Source: Acidobacteriota bacterium
GTDB taxonomy: Bacteria > Acidobacteriota > Terriglobia > Bryobacterales > Bryobacteraceae
DNA: 33,088 nt
Assembly: GCA_016213775.1 (NCBI GenBank)
Contig: JACQZR010000168.1
Location: forward strand, 1-33,088
Direction: 5' to 3'
Positions within the stretch are counted from its first letter, which is position 1. Each line of letters opens with the position of its first letter. The position numbers and the translations under genes are program-made. The notes beneath the pieces were generated by a model, which saw only the letters and a program-made list of their open reading frames with translations, searched no databases and was not told where the DNA came from. Shown here in pieces: positions 8,200-16,760 of this stretch.

Positions 8200-8234
8200 G
8201 CTGAACGCTGACAGCCGACAGATGAGAGCTGCCA
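8200..8234. repeat. Degenerate heptamer tandem array
   Basis: Five consecutive 7-nt units close to GCTGACA (each with up to three changes) lie in the spacer between the flavoprotein gene and the cysteine-cluster gene. The period equals that of the array at 3745-3786 but the unit sequence differs. Confidence 0.6.
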
Positions 8235-8262
8235 AAAATTTCCTAAATTCTTGGCTACCATT

Positions 8263-8279
8263 GAATTCGTGCCGAATTC
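8263..8279. promoter_or_regulatory. 17-bp palindrome over the YkgJ-family start
   Basis: A perfect inverted repeat GAATTCG-TGC-CGAATTC that contains the proposed GTG start of the following gene. It could be an operator or an mRNA hairpin masking the start; chance is also possible. Confidence 0.35.
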
Positions 8280-8685
8280 GTCTGACCTGCAATTCGCCTG
8301 CGTTCCCGGTTGCACCCGCTGTTGCGAGCAGAAGGGTTGGGTGTGGCTCACCGAAACCGATCTCCTGGCGGCCGCCGCCTACCTCAAAATGACCCCCTCC
8401 GAGTTTGAAGAGAAATACGTCTACCGCACCACCCAGCGCATCCGCCTCCGCAAACCGCCTGGTTCCCAGTGCCATTTCCTCTCGAGCCAGGGCTGTTCCA
8501 TCCATCCCGCCAAGCCTACGCAATGCCGCCTCTTCCCCTTCTGGCCCGAACTCGTCGAAGACCGCAATGAGTGGCAGCGTACCGCCACCTGGTGCCCTGG
8601 CATCGGCCAGGGTCCTTTGATTCAAATTGGTACCGCGGTCGAACTGGCACACCAAATGCGAACAGCCTACCCCGAGCAGTACTAG
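8269..8685 (+). CDS. YkgJ-family cysteine-cluster protein
   Basis: A 138-residue protein with the CxxCC-type cluster PGCTRCCEQKGWVWLTE followed by SQCHFLSSQGCSIHPAKPTQCRLFPFWP and a late Cys in TWCPG. This is the pattern of the YkgJ / putative Zn- or Fe-chelating family (UPF0153). The reaction is unknown. The start is uncertain. GTG 8269 is used because TACCAT lies 7 nt upstream, the same layout as other genes here, and because family members begin close to the first Cys. TTG 8251 adds six residues. It lies just before the flagellar operon but is followed by its own spacer, so a flagellar role is not implied. Confidence 0.8.
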   Translation: MPNSSDLQFACVPGCTRCCEQKGWVWLTETDLLAAAAYLKMTPSEFEEKYVYRTTQRIRLRKPPGSQCHFLSSQGCSIHPAKPTQCRLFPFWPELVEDRNEWQRTATWCPGIGQGPLIQIGTAVELAHQMRTAYPEQY

Positions 8686-8787
8686 CCGCTTGTGACGCAT
8701 TTGTCCCTGCCACTTTCTTGCCGATCTGACACATTCTTAACGCCTTTCTTCTACCCCAAGACTATGGTTGACGGGCATTTTCACCAT

Positions 8788-8804
8788 TGGCCCTCTTCTT
8801 GCTT
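8788..8804 (+). promoter_or_regulatory. Sigma-54 (RpoN) type -24/-12 promoter before flgB
   Basis: TGGCCC-N5-TTGCTT matches the sigma-54 consensus TGGCAC-N5-TTGC(A/T) with the invariant GG and GC at the correct spacing and a single deviation in the listed core. The transcript would start near 8813-8814, two to three nt before the proposed flgB GTG. Sigma-54 control of flagellar basal-body genes is known in several phyla. No activator site was identified. Confidence 0.55.
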
Positions 8805-8815
8805 TCTCACTTCAC

Positions 8816-9172
8816 GTGACTTTCGATCGCGTCGCCAATAACATCGAACGGTACATGGATCTGTTGAGCGCCCGCCAAAAGCTGGTCGCCTCTAACATCG
8901 CCAACATCGACACTCCCGGCTACAAGACCCGCGATGTCGATTTCCACCTCGAATTCCTCAACCAGCTTGGGAATGGCCCATCGCAAACCAAGGACACCGC
9001 CACCGTCGTCGAGCCCGATCTTCCTTCGCGCAACGACGGCAACAACGTCAGTCTCGATCGCGAAACCCGCATGGTTGCCGAAAACGGTCTGCGCTTTCAG
9101 ATGGCGTCCCTGATGGCAAGAGGACAGTTCAAAACACTTCGTACAGCAATTCAGGAGGGCAAGGGCGGATGA
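8816..9172 (+). CDS. flgB: Flagellar proximal rod protein FlgB
   Basis: A 118-residue rod protein. FDRVANNIERYMDLLSARQ followed by LVASNIANIDTPGYKTRDVDF is the standard FlgB N-terminus and rod-protein motif. The C-terminal LMARGQFKTLRTAIQEGKGG forms the second half of the rod-type coiled coil. FlgB is the first rod subunit added on the MS ring/FliE. The GTG at 8816 is chosen because the family begins at this point; a TTG at 8768 adds 16 residues unlike FlgB and would lie upstream of the predicted transcript start. First gene of the flgB-fliJ operon; its end overlaps flgC as ATGA. Confidence 0.92.
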   Translation: MTFDRVANNIERYMDLLSARQKLVASNIANIDTPGYKTRDVDFHLEFLNQLGNGPSQTKDTATVVEPDLPSRNDGNNVSLDRETRMVAENGLRFQMASLMARGQFKTLRTAIQEGKGG

Positions 9173-9606
9173 GTCTGTTTAACCTGTTGAGTGTCAGCGC
9201 CTCCGGCATGGGTGCCCAGCGCCAGCGCGCCGAGCTACTAGTCGAGAACCTCGCCAATTCTGAAACCACGCGCACCGCCGAGGGTGGCCCCTATCGCCGC
9301 CGGGATGCGATCTTTGAAAGTGAGCCGCAAGGGTCTCCCTTCGCCGCCGTCTTTGACCGTCAGCTCGGCAACGCTGCCACCGGGGTCACTGTTTCCGAAG
9401 TCATCCTCGACGAGCGTCCGCCGGAATTACGCTATCTTCCCGGCCATCCCGACGCTAACCCCGAGGGCTACGTCGCCTTTCCCCGCATTAACCCTGCCGA
9501 GGAGATGGCCGATCTCATGAGCGCCACCCGCGGCTATCAGGCCAACATCGCCGCCATGACGGCGGCAAAAGATATGATCCAGCGTTCCTTCGACATGATG
9601 CGATAG
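9169..9606 (+). CDS. flgC: Flagellar proximal rod protein FlgC
   Basis: A 145-residue rod protein. The N-terminus MSLFNLLSVSASGMGAQRQRAELLVENLANSETTRT has the rod/hook signature with NLAN. The C-terminus (NPAEEMADLMSATRGYQAN, then MTAAKDMIQRSFDMM) is the matching helix. It assembles with FlgB and FlgF into the proximal rod after export through the flagellar type III gate. The start overlaps flgB by 4 nt, and 8 nt separate it from fliE, so it is translated within the operon. Confidence 0.95.
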   Translation: MSLFNLLSVSASGMGAQRQRAELLVENLANSETTRTAEGGPYRRRDAIFESEPQGSPFAAVFDRQLGNAATGVTVSEVILDERPPELRYLPGHPDANPEGYVAFPRINPAEEMADLMSATRGYQANIAAMTAAKDMIQRSFDMMR

Positions 9607-9614
9607 GAGTTCTC

Positions 9615-9932
9615 ATGTCCACTCCCATACGCCCCATACTTCCCCCGGAGCACATCGATGTCGTCTCTCTGTCGCAGTCCCTCACCAAACCTGCGCGCCA
9701 GGCAGAACCCCAAGCCTCTTTCTCCGATGTGTTCCAGCAATCCGTCAACAGGGTGGACCGCGCTCAGACCGAGGCGCGCGAAATGGCGAATGCTTTCATG
9801 AAAGGAGAAGACCGCGAAGTGCACGAGGTGGTCCTCGCCGCCCAACGTGCCGAACTGACTTTCGACTACTTCCTGCAGGTGCGCAACAAAGTTGTGCAGG
9901 CCTATCAGGAAATAATGCGGATGCAAATGTAA
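9615..9932 (+). CDS. fliE: Flagellar hook-basal body complex protein FliE
   Basis: A 105-residue protein joining the MS ring to the rod. The conserved C-terminal region is seen: FSDVFQQSVNRVDRAQTEA, DREVHEVVLAAQRAELTF, LQVRNKVVQAYQEIMRMQM. The N-terminal ~30 residues are variable, as usual. A clear Shine-Dalgarno (AGGAG, 5 nt before the ATG) supports the start. Third gene of the operon; a 76-nt spacer follows before fliF. Confidence 0.95.
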   Translation: MSTPIRPILPPEHIDVVSLSQSLTKPARQAEPQASFSDVFQQSVNRVDRAQTEAREMANAFMKGEDREVHEVVLAAQRAELTFDYFLQVRNKVVQAYQEIMRMQM

Positions 9933-10008
9933 AGGTGGCTGTTGTCTGACATGGATCCTTTTCGTCCAGCTCTCCGTCATTCACCTCTCGCAGAAGGGTT
10001 AGGGTGAC

Positions 10009-11787
10009 ATGTGGGAGCAACTGCAACGTCTGACGGGTAGCCTCTCCCGCAAGCAGCAGATTCTCATCCTCGTCGTGGCTGCTGCCGTTGCCGGCGGTCT
10101 CTACTACCTGGTTCACCAGCGGCAGGAGCAGGATTTCAAGCCGCTCTTCACCGGACTGGCGCCGGAGGATGCCAACCAGGTCATTTCCAAACTGAAAGAG
10201 GCCAACACCGAATACCGCCTCGGCGAGAACGGAGCTTCGGTGCTTGTGCGTTCGGCCCGGCTGGCCGAGATGCGCCTTCAGGTTGCCGGCTCCGGCCTTC
10301 CCAAATCCGGACGGCTGGGCTTCGAAATCTTCGACAAAACAAACTTCGGATTAACCGAGTTCTCCGAACACATCAATCACCAGCGCGCCCTCGAAGGAGA
10401 ACTCGAACGATCCGTGACATCCCTCTCCGAAGTCGAGCAGGCTCGCATCCACATCACCTTTCCTAAAGAATCCGTGTTTACCGAACAGCGCCGGCCTGCC
10501 AAGGCGAGCGTACTGGTTCGCCTTCGCCGCGACGCGGTCCTCTCGCAGAAGAACGTCACTGCCATTGAGCATCTGGTTGCCAACGCCGTCGAAGGACTCA
10601 CCGCCGAAAACGTCAACGTCGTGGACATGCAGGGCAACCTGCTGAAGAAGATCCCCGCCAGCGCCGAGGACCAAACCAAGGACTCCAATATTGAGTACCG
10701 TCAGAAGATCGAGCGCGACCTTCTCGCCAAAGTGCAGGCCACGCTCAATCCTATTCTCGGTCCGGATCACTTTCAGGCGGGTGTTTCGGCCGAGGTGGAT
10801 TTCTCCAGTGGCGAGCAAAGTGAAGAAGCCTTTGACCCCAACCGTAGTGTGATGCTCACACAGCAGAGAACCGAAGAGACCACCGCACCAAACGCTTCCG
10901 CCGGTGTTCCCGGCACCGCATCCAACCTCCCCCGCCCCCCAACCCGCGCCGGCTCCTCGTCCATGTCGCAAACCAAGCGCACAGAGAACATCAGCTACCA
11001 GACCAGCCGAACAGTTCGAAAGACCACCCTTCCCGTCGGAAATCTACGGCGCGTCTCGGTGTCGGCGCTGGTCGATCAGACCGTTCGCTGGGAAGGAACT
11101 GGTCCTAAGGCAAAACGTATCCTTGAGGCTCCGAGCGAGGAGACTCTGCAGAAAGTCCGCGATCTGGTTTCCGCCGCCGTCGGCTTCAATGAGGAGCGTG
11201 GCGATCAGATCACCATTCAGTCGCTCCCATTTGAGCGCACCCTCCGCATGTCGGCGCCTCCCCCCGATCCGGGGGCTCCCAAGGCCACCCCGCCGACCTC
11301 CACCACCGCTCCCCCGTCTCAGCTCCCCTTCGGATTAGACCGCTTGTTGGCCGAAAAGGGAATCAAGGTAGATCCCATGATTATTCTCGGCGCAGCGGCT
11401 GCAATACTCCTCACCATCATCGTTGGCGGCCTCTTCTTCCTCATGAAGAAGGGTAAGAAAAACCTCGACGCCGGGGTTCATGTCCCGGAGGCGATCGCCG
11501 GTGTACATGCCACGCACGCCGTCGGCCCAGCATCAAGTCACGCTGTTGCCCATAAAGTGGCGCATCATCCGGTCTCCGGCGCTCAGCTTACCACCGAGGA
11601 AGCCGAAGCTGCGGAAGCCGAGCGCGTCGCCCAACTCGAACGCGAAGTCCTCAACTCCATCGGCGTTCCCGATGGCGCTACCAAGAAAGGCCAGGTACTC
11701 ATCAAACATATCTCCGAACAAGCAAAACGCGATCCTATCGGCGTAGCTCAACTGATGCGCTCATGGGTTACCGAGAAAGAACGCTAA
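10009..11787 (+). CDS. fliF: Flagellar MS-ring protein FliF
   Basis: A 592-residue inner-membrane protein forming the MS ring. The first membrane segment is at ~18-36 (ILILVVAAAVAGGLYYLV). The ring-building motif DFKPLFTGLAPEDA and the PrgK/FliF-like domains follow. A Pro/Ser/Thr-rich loop lies at ~295-325 and again before the second membrane segment (~455-480, MIILGAAAAILLTIIVGGLFF). The last ~40 residues (HISEQAKRDPIGVAQLMRSWV) are the FliG-binding tail. Length and order are normal for the family (E. coli 552). AGGG lies just upstream of the ATG. Confidence 0.97.
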   Translation: MWEQLQRLTGSLSRKQQILILVVAAAVAGGLYYLVHQRQEQDFKPLFTGLAPEDANQVISKLKEANTEYRLGENGASVLVRSARLAEMRLQVAGSGLPKSGRLGFEIFDKTNFGLTEFSEHINHQRALEGELERSVTSLSEVEQARIHITFPKESVFTEQRRPAKASVLVRLRRDAVLSQKNVTAIEHLVANAVEGLTAENVNVVDMQGNLLKKIPASAEDQTKDSNIEYRQKIERDLLAKVQATLNPILGPDHFQAGVSAEVDFSSGEQSEEAFDPNRSVMLTQQRTEETTAPNASAGVPGTASNLPRPPTRAGSSSMSQTKRTENISYQTSRTVRKTTLPVGNLRRVSVSALVDQTVRWEGTGPKAKRILEAPSEETLQKVRDLVSAAVGFNEERGDQITIQSLPFERTLRMSAPPPDPGAPKATPPTSTTAPPSQLPFGLDRLLAEKGIKVDPMIILGAAAAILLTIIVGGLFFLMKKGKKNLDAGVHVPEAIAGVHATHAVGPASSHAVAHKVAHHPVSGAQLTTEEAEAAEAERVAQLEREVLNSIGVPDGATKKGQVLIKHISEQAKRDPIGVAQLMRSWVTEKER

Positions 11788-11812
11788 ACAACCTGGAGGA
11801 TTACGGATTCCC

Positions 11813-12850
11813 ATGTCCGCCGCAGCCGTAGAAAAAACAGCGCTCTCCACCTTGCCAGGAGTCAAGAAGGCAGCCTTTCTTGCCGTCATGCTCGGCGAAG
11901 AGGCCTCCGCCGAAATCTTCCGCGAACTGGAAGAGGAAGAGGTGCACAAGGTCAGCCGCGAGATGGCGCGCATCGGGACCGTCACTCCTGAGGAGGCCGA
12001 TGCCATTCTCGAAGAGTTCTACCAGATGTCCCTCGCCCACGAATACGTGCACAAGGGCGGCCTCGAATACGCGCGCAAAGTGCTCGTGAACGCCTTCGGG
12101 CCCGAACACGCCAAGAAACTGCTGGACCGGCTGATGAAAGCCCTCGGCGCCGATGGCGCCAGTTTCGACGCTCTGCAAAAGGCCGATCCCCAGCAGCTCG
12201 CCAAGTTCATCCACAGCGAGCATCCCCAGACCATCGCTCTCGTGCTCTCCCACTTGAATCCTTCGCAAGCCGCCGGACTGCTCCAGTCGCTCCCCCCGGA
12301 AATGCGCGCCGATGTTGCCCTGCGCATGGCCAGCCTGGACCAGATTTCGCCCGACATCATTTCGAAAATCGCCGCCATCATCGGTCAAAAGTTGAAGGCC
12401 CTCGGCGAACTCAGCCGCGAATCCTATGGCGGCGTTCGTGCGGTCTCGGAAATCTTCAACCGGCTTGACACCAACACCAGCAAGGAGATCCTCGATGCCA
12501 TCGAGCACGAGGATCCCAACCTCACCGAAACCATTCGCCATCTGATGTTCGTCTTTGAGGACTTGCTGGCCATCGACCAGAACGCCATCAAAGAAGTCCT
12601 CGGCCGCGTCGACCGGAAACTACTCACGGTGGCGCTCAAGGGCACCAGCGATCAGCTCAAAAACCATTTTCTGTCATGCATGAGCCAGCGCGGGGCCGAG
12701 ATGATGCGCGAGGACATGGACTCGCTCGGCCCGGTGAAGATCAAAGAAGTCGAATCAGCGCAGCAACAGATCATCTCTGTTGTCCGCCAGCTCGAAAACG
12801 AAGGCGTCATCAATATGAAGGGAGCGGGCGGCGATCAGTATGTCGTCTAA
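11813..12850 (+). CDS. fliG: Flagellar motor switch protein FliG
   Basis: A 345-residue cytoplasmic protein of the C ring that transmits torque and direction. Visible parts are the N-terminal FliF-binding domain (PGVKKAAFLAVMLGEEASAEIF), the middle-domain EHPQ motif (HSEHPQTIALVLSHL), and the C-terminal motor domain with MFVFEDLLAID, charged-ridge residues and GTSDQLKNHFLSCMSQRGAEMMREDM. The expected order and length are complete. GGAGG is 13 nt before the ATG, rather far. The end overlaps fliH by 11 nt. Confidence 0.97.
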   Translation: MSAAAVEKTALSTLPGVKKAAFLAVMLGEEASAEIFRELEEEEVHKVSREMARIGTVTPEEADAILEEFYQMSLAHEYVHKGGLEYARKVLVNAFGPEHAKKLLDRLMKALGADGASFDALQKADPQQLAKFIHSEHPQTIALVLSHLNPSQAAGLLQSLPPEMRADVALRMASLDQISPDIISKIAAIIGQKLKALGELSRESYGGVRAVSEIFNRLDTNTSKEILDAIEHEDPNLTETIRHLMFVFEDLLAIDQNAIKEVLGRVDRKLLTVALKGTSDQLKNHFLSCMSQRGAEMMREDMDSLGPVKIKEVESAQQQIISVVRQLENEGVINMKGAGGDQYVV

Positions 12851-13607
12851 GATCCTCTCGCGCGAAAACCCCGTCGACGCCGCGTCCTTCCTCTGGCGGC
12901 ACGCCGGCAGCGGAGAGATCGTCCGCGGCTCCAACGCCGAAGGAGCCTTCGTCGCCAGCGGGTTGGACTCGCCCGGCGCCAAGGCCAACCAGCCGTCCGC
13001 GGCAAACCCGCAGTCCCAGCTCGCTCCCGCGATGCATCTATCGTCTTCCGGTCCCACCTGGGACCAGTACCGCGAAATCGAAATGCGCCTCCGTGAACTG
13101 GAGCAGCAAATCCCGCAACGCGAACAGCAGATCCGCCAGGCCACCCAGCGGGAAGCGGACGCCGCCGCTACCGCCCGCTGGGAGACCGCCGTCGAGAAGC
13201 TCTCCCGCACGGTCGCCGACATTGTGACCTTCCGCGCCCGCCTCCGCCGCGAAGCCGAACAGGATGTCGTCAAACTCAGCCTCGCCGTAGCCCGCCGTGT
13301 TCTCCACCGCGAAGTCTCTGTCGATCGGGATGCCCTGCTCGGGCTCATCCGCACCGCCTTCGAAAAACTCGAAGCAAGGGAAATCCACCGCGTGCGCCTC
13401 CGCCCGGAAGACGTTCCCCTGGTCACCGCTTTCCTGGAACGCCTGGGAACCCCCAATCGCGTCGAAGTACAACCGGACTCCTCTCTCGAGCGGGGTGGCG
13501 CCGTTGTGGAGACCCATCGCGGGAACCTCGACATTTCGCTCGACACGCAACTGGCGGAAATCGAACGCGGCTTCACTGACCTGCTCGAAAAGAGGACTTC
13601 CTCATGA
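12840..13607 (+). CDS. fliH: Flagellar export-ATPase regulator FliH
   Basis: A 255-residue cytoplasmic protein that holds FliI at the C ring and export gate. The N-terminal ~75 residues are variable and contain an aromatic patch (SFLWRH). A Gln/Glu/Arg-rich coiled coil follows (~75-135, EMRLRELEQQIPQREQQIRQ). The conserved C-terminal domain has EQDVVKLSLAVARRVLHREV and RLRPEDVPLV. It overlaps fliG at the start and fliI by 4 nt at the end, consistent with stoichiometric coupling of FliH and FliI. Confidence 0.9.
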   Translation: MSSKILSRENPVDAASFLWRHAGSGEIVRGSNAEGAFVASGLDSPGAKANQPSAANPQSQLAPAMHLSSSGPTWDQYREIEMRLRELEQQIPQREQQIRQATQREADAAATARWETAVEKLSRTVADIVTFRARLRREAEQDVVKLSLAVARRVLHREVSVDRDALLGLIRTAFEKLEAREIHRVRLRPEDVPLVTAFLERLGTPNRVEVQPDSSLERGGAVVETHRGNLDISLDTQLAEIERGFTDLLEKRTSS

Positions 13608-14938
13608 TCATCTCACCCGCCGACCGCCTGGACCTGACCGCCTATCATGACACCCTCCACATCATCGATCCATTTCTCTGGACCGGACACGTCACCGGAG
13701 TCGTCGGCCTGCTGTTGGAATCCGCGGGCCCCGCCGCCGCTGTCGGCGACTTCTGTCATGTCATGGCTTCCTCGGGCCGCCTCATCCGCACGCAGGTAGT
13801 CGGGTTTCGCGATGGCCGTGTTCTCTCCATGCCTTTGGAGGAGACGGGCGGCCTTCAACTCGGAGACACCATCGTGGCCCGTGGGGAAGAATCCCGCGTG
13901 CCCGTCGGCAAAGCACTGCTCGGCCGCGTCCTCGACGGCTTCGGCCTCCCCATTGACGGCCTCGGCCCCATCAAAGGCGACACCACTTACGATCTCTACA
14001 GCCAGCCCCCCGGCCCCCTCGATCGAAAGGAAATCCGTGAGCCGCTGGTCACCGGCATTCGCGCCATCGACAGTCTGCTCCCCTGCGGCAAAGGCCAGCG
14101 TATCGGTCTCTTCGGAGGCAGCGGCGTAGGCAAAAGCACCCTCCTCGGCTCCATGTCACGCCACAACTTCGCCGATGTCAGTGTCATCGCTCTCATCGGA
14201 GAGCGCAACCGCGAAGTCCGCGGCTTCATCGAAAACGAACTCGGCCCCGAAGGTCTCGCCCGCTCCATCCTCGTCGTCGCCACCAGTGACCGCCCGGCGC
14301 CGCTACGCATCCGCGCCTGCTTTGTGGCACTCGCCATCGCCGAATACTTCCGCGACCAGGGCGCCGATGTTCTCCTGGTGATGGACTCCGTCACCCGCCT
14401 TGCCATGGCCCAGCGCGAAATCGGACTCGCCGCCGGAGAGCCTCCCAGCCAGAAGGGCTACACCCCCTCAGTCTTCAACCTGCTGCCCAAGATCTTCGAA
14501 CGTGCCGGCAGCTTTCCTAAAGGCTCCATCACCGGATTCTTCACCGTCCTGGTAGAGGGCGACGATTTCAACGAGCCTATCTGCGACGCTGTCCGCGCCA
14601 TTCTCGACGGCCACATCATCCTCTCCCGCGAGCTTGGCGCGGCAGGCCATTACCCGGCTATCGACATCCTTCAGTCGGTCAGCCGTCTGGCCTCACAGGT
14701 CTCCACCCCGCAGCAGAAGGCTAGCGCCCAAAAGGTCCGCGAGGCGATGGCTGCCTACCACCGTGCCCAGGACCTGATCCTCCTCGGCGCCTACGCACAG
14801 GGAAGCAACCAGAAGCTCGATGCTGCCATTCGCGCCCGCTCGCAGCTCGAGGATTTCCTCCGCCAGGAGGCCCATGCCAAGAGCACTCAGGATGACACCC
14901 TGGCCCGACTGACCCAACTCGCCTCAGCCCTCGCATGA
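13604..14938 (+). CDS. fliI: Flagellum-specific type III export ATPase FliI
   Basis: A 444-residue F1-beta-like ATPase powering unfolding and export of flagellar subunits. Walker A is GLFGGSGVGKSTLL (~169-182); Walker B is ADVLLVMDSVTR (~260). The family segments GERNREVRGFIENEL and RELGAAGHYPAIDILQSVSR are present. Length is normal for the family. It is distinguished from the F/V-ATPase beta subunit by its context and by the short FliI-type N-terminal domain. It overlaps fliH and fliJ by 4 nt each. Confidence 0.97.
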   Translation: MIISPADRLDLTAYHDTLHIIDPFLWTGHVTGVVGLLLESAGPAAAVGDFCHVMASSGRLIRTQVVGFRDGRVLSMPLEETGGLQLGDTIVARGEESRVPVGKALLGRVLDGFGLPIDGLGPIKGDTTYDLYSQPPGPLDRKEIREPLVTGIRAIDSLLPCGKGQRIGLFGGSGVGKSTLLGSMSRHNFADVSVIALIGERNREVRGFIENELGPEGLARSILVVATSDRPAPLRIRACFVALAIAEYFRDQGADVLLVMDSVTRLAMAQREIGLAAGEPPSQKGYTPSVFNLLPKIFERAGSFPKGSITGFFTVLVEGDDFNEPICDAVRAILDGHIILSRELGAAGHYPAIDILQSVSRLASQVSTPQQKASAQKVREAMAAYHRAQDLILLGAYAQGSNQKLDAAIRARSQLEDFLRQEAHAKSTQDDTLARLTQLASALA

Positions 14939-15375
14939 AGCGCTTTCACTTCCAACTGGAATCAGCGCTCGCTTTCCGCCAGCAGCGCTACGAAGCCGAG
15001 CAGGCACGCATGGAAACACTCCACCTCGAGCGCCGCCAGCTCATACAAATCAGCCAGGAGGCGCAGCGCCGCCTCGTGGAAGCCCAGAACCTCGTCGTCC
15101 ATTCCAAAACCATTGACCCTTCCGACCTCATCGCCCTCGACTCCTTTCACCGCGCCACCGAAGAGAAAAAATACAGGATCTCCATGCAGGTCCGCGAACT
15201 CGATGAGCGTATTCTCAAACAGCGCCTGGTACTGATGGACGCCACCCGCGAGCTCCGCCTCCTTGAGAAACTGAAGAAACGCCGCAAGGCCGAATGGTCC
15301 GCGGCCCTCGACCGCGAAACGGAAAACGACGCTTCGGACTTCTACCTCGCCAAATGGGGGCGTCACCCACATTAA
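14935..15375 (+). CDS. fliJ: Flagellar export chaperone FliJ
   Basis: A 146-residue, almost wholly helical coiled-coil protein rich in Arg, Glu and Gln. It begins MKRFHFQLESALAFRQQRYEAEQ, the standard FliJ start, and continues through LKKRRKAEWSAALDRETENDASDF. FliJ acts as the stalk between FliI and the export gate. Sequence similarity in this family is low, so the call rests on the start motif, the coiled coil and the place after fliI (4-nt overlap). It is the last gene of the operon in this window; fliK does not follow. Confidence 0.9.
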   Translation: MKRFHFQLESALAFRQQRYEAEQARMETLHLERRQLIQISQEAQRRLVEAQNLVVHSKTIDPSDLIALDSFHRATEEKKYRISMQVRELDERILKQRLVLMDATRELRLLEKLKKRRKAEWSAALDRETENDASDFYLAKWGRHPH

Positions 15376-15412
15376 ATCCTCCGCGCGCGGGAAGCTGTCA
15401 CAATAGACCCTT

Positions 15413-16756
15413 ATGCCCGCCGCCCCGCAGGAACTCGCGCTCCGCCGCTCACTCACTCTCGGCAGCCTCATCGTCATGGGGATCATCTTCGTGCAACCCA
15501 CGGCCCCCATGCCTCCCTTTGGAGCCATCTACGTGGTGGGCAAAGGCCACGTGGTGACAACGGTCCTCATCGCCATGTTCGCCATGCTCTGCACGGCCAT
15601 CGGCTACGGCCGCATGGCGCGCGCCTACCCCGCCGCCGGTTCCGCCTACACCTACGTCGGAGCCGAAGTCCACCCCATCCTTGGCTATCTCACCGGCTGG
15701 TCGATGCTCCTCGACTATGTCGTCAACCCGCTCATCTGTACCATCTGGTGCGGCAGCGCCTTCCACGACCTGTTTCCCTGGTTCCCGTCATGGGTCGGCG
15801 TCATCTTTTTCGCCGCGCTCTTTACCGCGCTCAACCTCCGCGGCATTCAAGCCACCGCCCGCACTAACCAACTGCTCACGGCGGCCATGAGCGTCGTCAT
15901 TCTCTGGATGATCGCCGCTTGCGTCCGCTATGTCCTCGGCATGCCGGTGCTCACCGCCGCCACCTTCACACGGCCCTTCTACGACCCCGCCACCTTCTCC
16001 TGGGGCACCATCAGCACCGGCACTTCGGTGGCCGTCCTTACCTACATAGGCTTCGACGCCATCTCCACACTGTCTGAAGAAGTGGAGAACCCCCGCCGCA
16101 ACATTCTCTACGCCACCGTGGCCACCTGCCTGATCATCGGCGTGCTCTCCGCGGTAGAAGTCTACGTTGCCCAATTGGTGTGGCCGCCCAATCAGCCATT
16201 TCCCAATAACGACACCGCCTACGCGCACATCGCCCGCATGGCCGGTGGCGAGGCCCTCTTTCAGGTGCTCACCTGGACGCTCGTCGTGGCCACCATCGGT
16301 TCCGGCAGTGGCGCGCAACTGGCCGGTGCACGGCTCCTCTACGGCATGGGGCGCGACAACACCATCCCTAAGAGCATCTTCGGAACACTCCATCCGAAAA
16401 CGCTCATCCCGGCCCGCAACGTCATTCTCATCGGGATTATGTGCGCGATTGGCGGCTTGCTCATGAGTTACCAACTCGGCGCCGAATTGCTCAACTTCGG
16501 AGCCCTCATCGGGTTCATGGGCGTCAACCTCAGCGCCCTGCTGCGCTACTGGCTCAGGGCGGAACGCAAAGAGCTCACCTACCTCATCCCATCGGCGCTC
16601 GGGGTACTCGTCTGCTTCTATCTTTGGATCAGCCTCAGCCGCCCCGCCCAGATCGCCGGGTGGATATGGCTGGCCCTCGGCATCGCCTACGGCGCCTGGA
16701 AAACAGCAGGATTCCGCAAGCCGATGCCCCGCATGGAGGCACCGGCTTCGGACTGA
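15413..16756 (+). CDS. APC-family amino acid permease
   Basis: A 447-residue inner-membrane transporter with about 12 hydrophobic segments. Seen are the early helix LTLGSLIVMGIIFVQPTAP, the conserved GYGRMARAYPAAGSAYTYVG loop of APC permeases, and IGFDAISTLSEEVENPRRNI before the next helix. Substrate is unknown; the GxG region is altered compared with typical amino acid exchangers. The ATG lies 8 nt after a CACAAT hexamer and no Shine-Dalgarno is present. The start is 37 nt after fliJ, so it may read through from the flagellar operon, although the function is unrelated. Confidence 0.88.
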   Translation: MPAAPQELALRRSLTLGSLIVMGIIFVQPTAPMPPFGAIYVVGKGHVVTTVLIAMFAMLCTAIGYGRMARAYPAAGSAYTYVGAEVHPILGYLTGWSMLLDYVVNPLICTIWCGSAFHDLFPWFPSWVGVIFFAALFTALNLRGIQATARTNQLLTAAMSVVILWMIAACVRYVLGMPVLTAATFTRPFYDPATFSWGTISTGTSVAVLTYIGFDAISTLSEEVENPRRNILYATVATCLIIGVLSAVEVYVAQLVWPPNQPFPNNDTAYAHIARMAGGEALFQVLTWTLVVATIGSGSGAQLAGARLLYGMGRDNTIPKSIFGTLHPKTLIPARNVILIGIMCAIGGLLMSYQLGAELLNFGALIGFMGVNLSALLRYWLRAERKELTYLIPSALGVLVCFYLWISLSRPAQIAGWIWLALGIAYGAWKTAGFRKPMPRMEAPASD

Positions 16757-16760
16757 ACCT

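Noticed and set aside
8702-8716. Second sigma-54-like sequence (tgccac, then ttgc)
   Set aside because: Spacing is one nt short and the invariant GG is GC; the element at 8788 is better in both respects.
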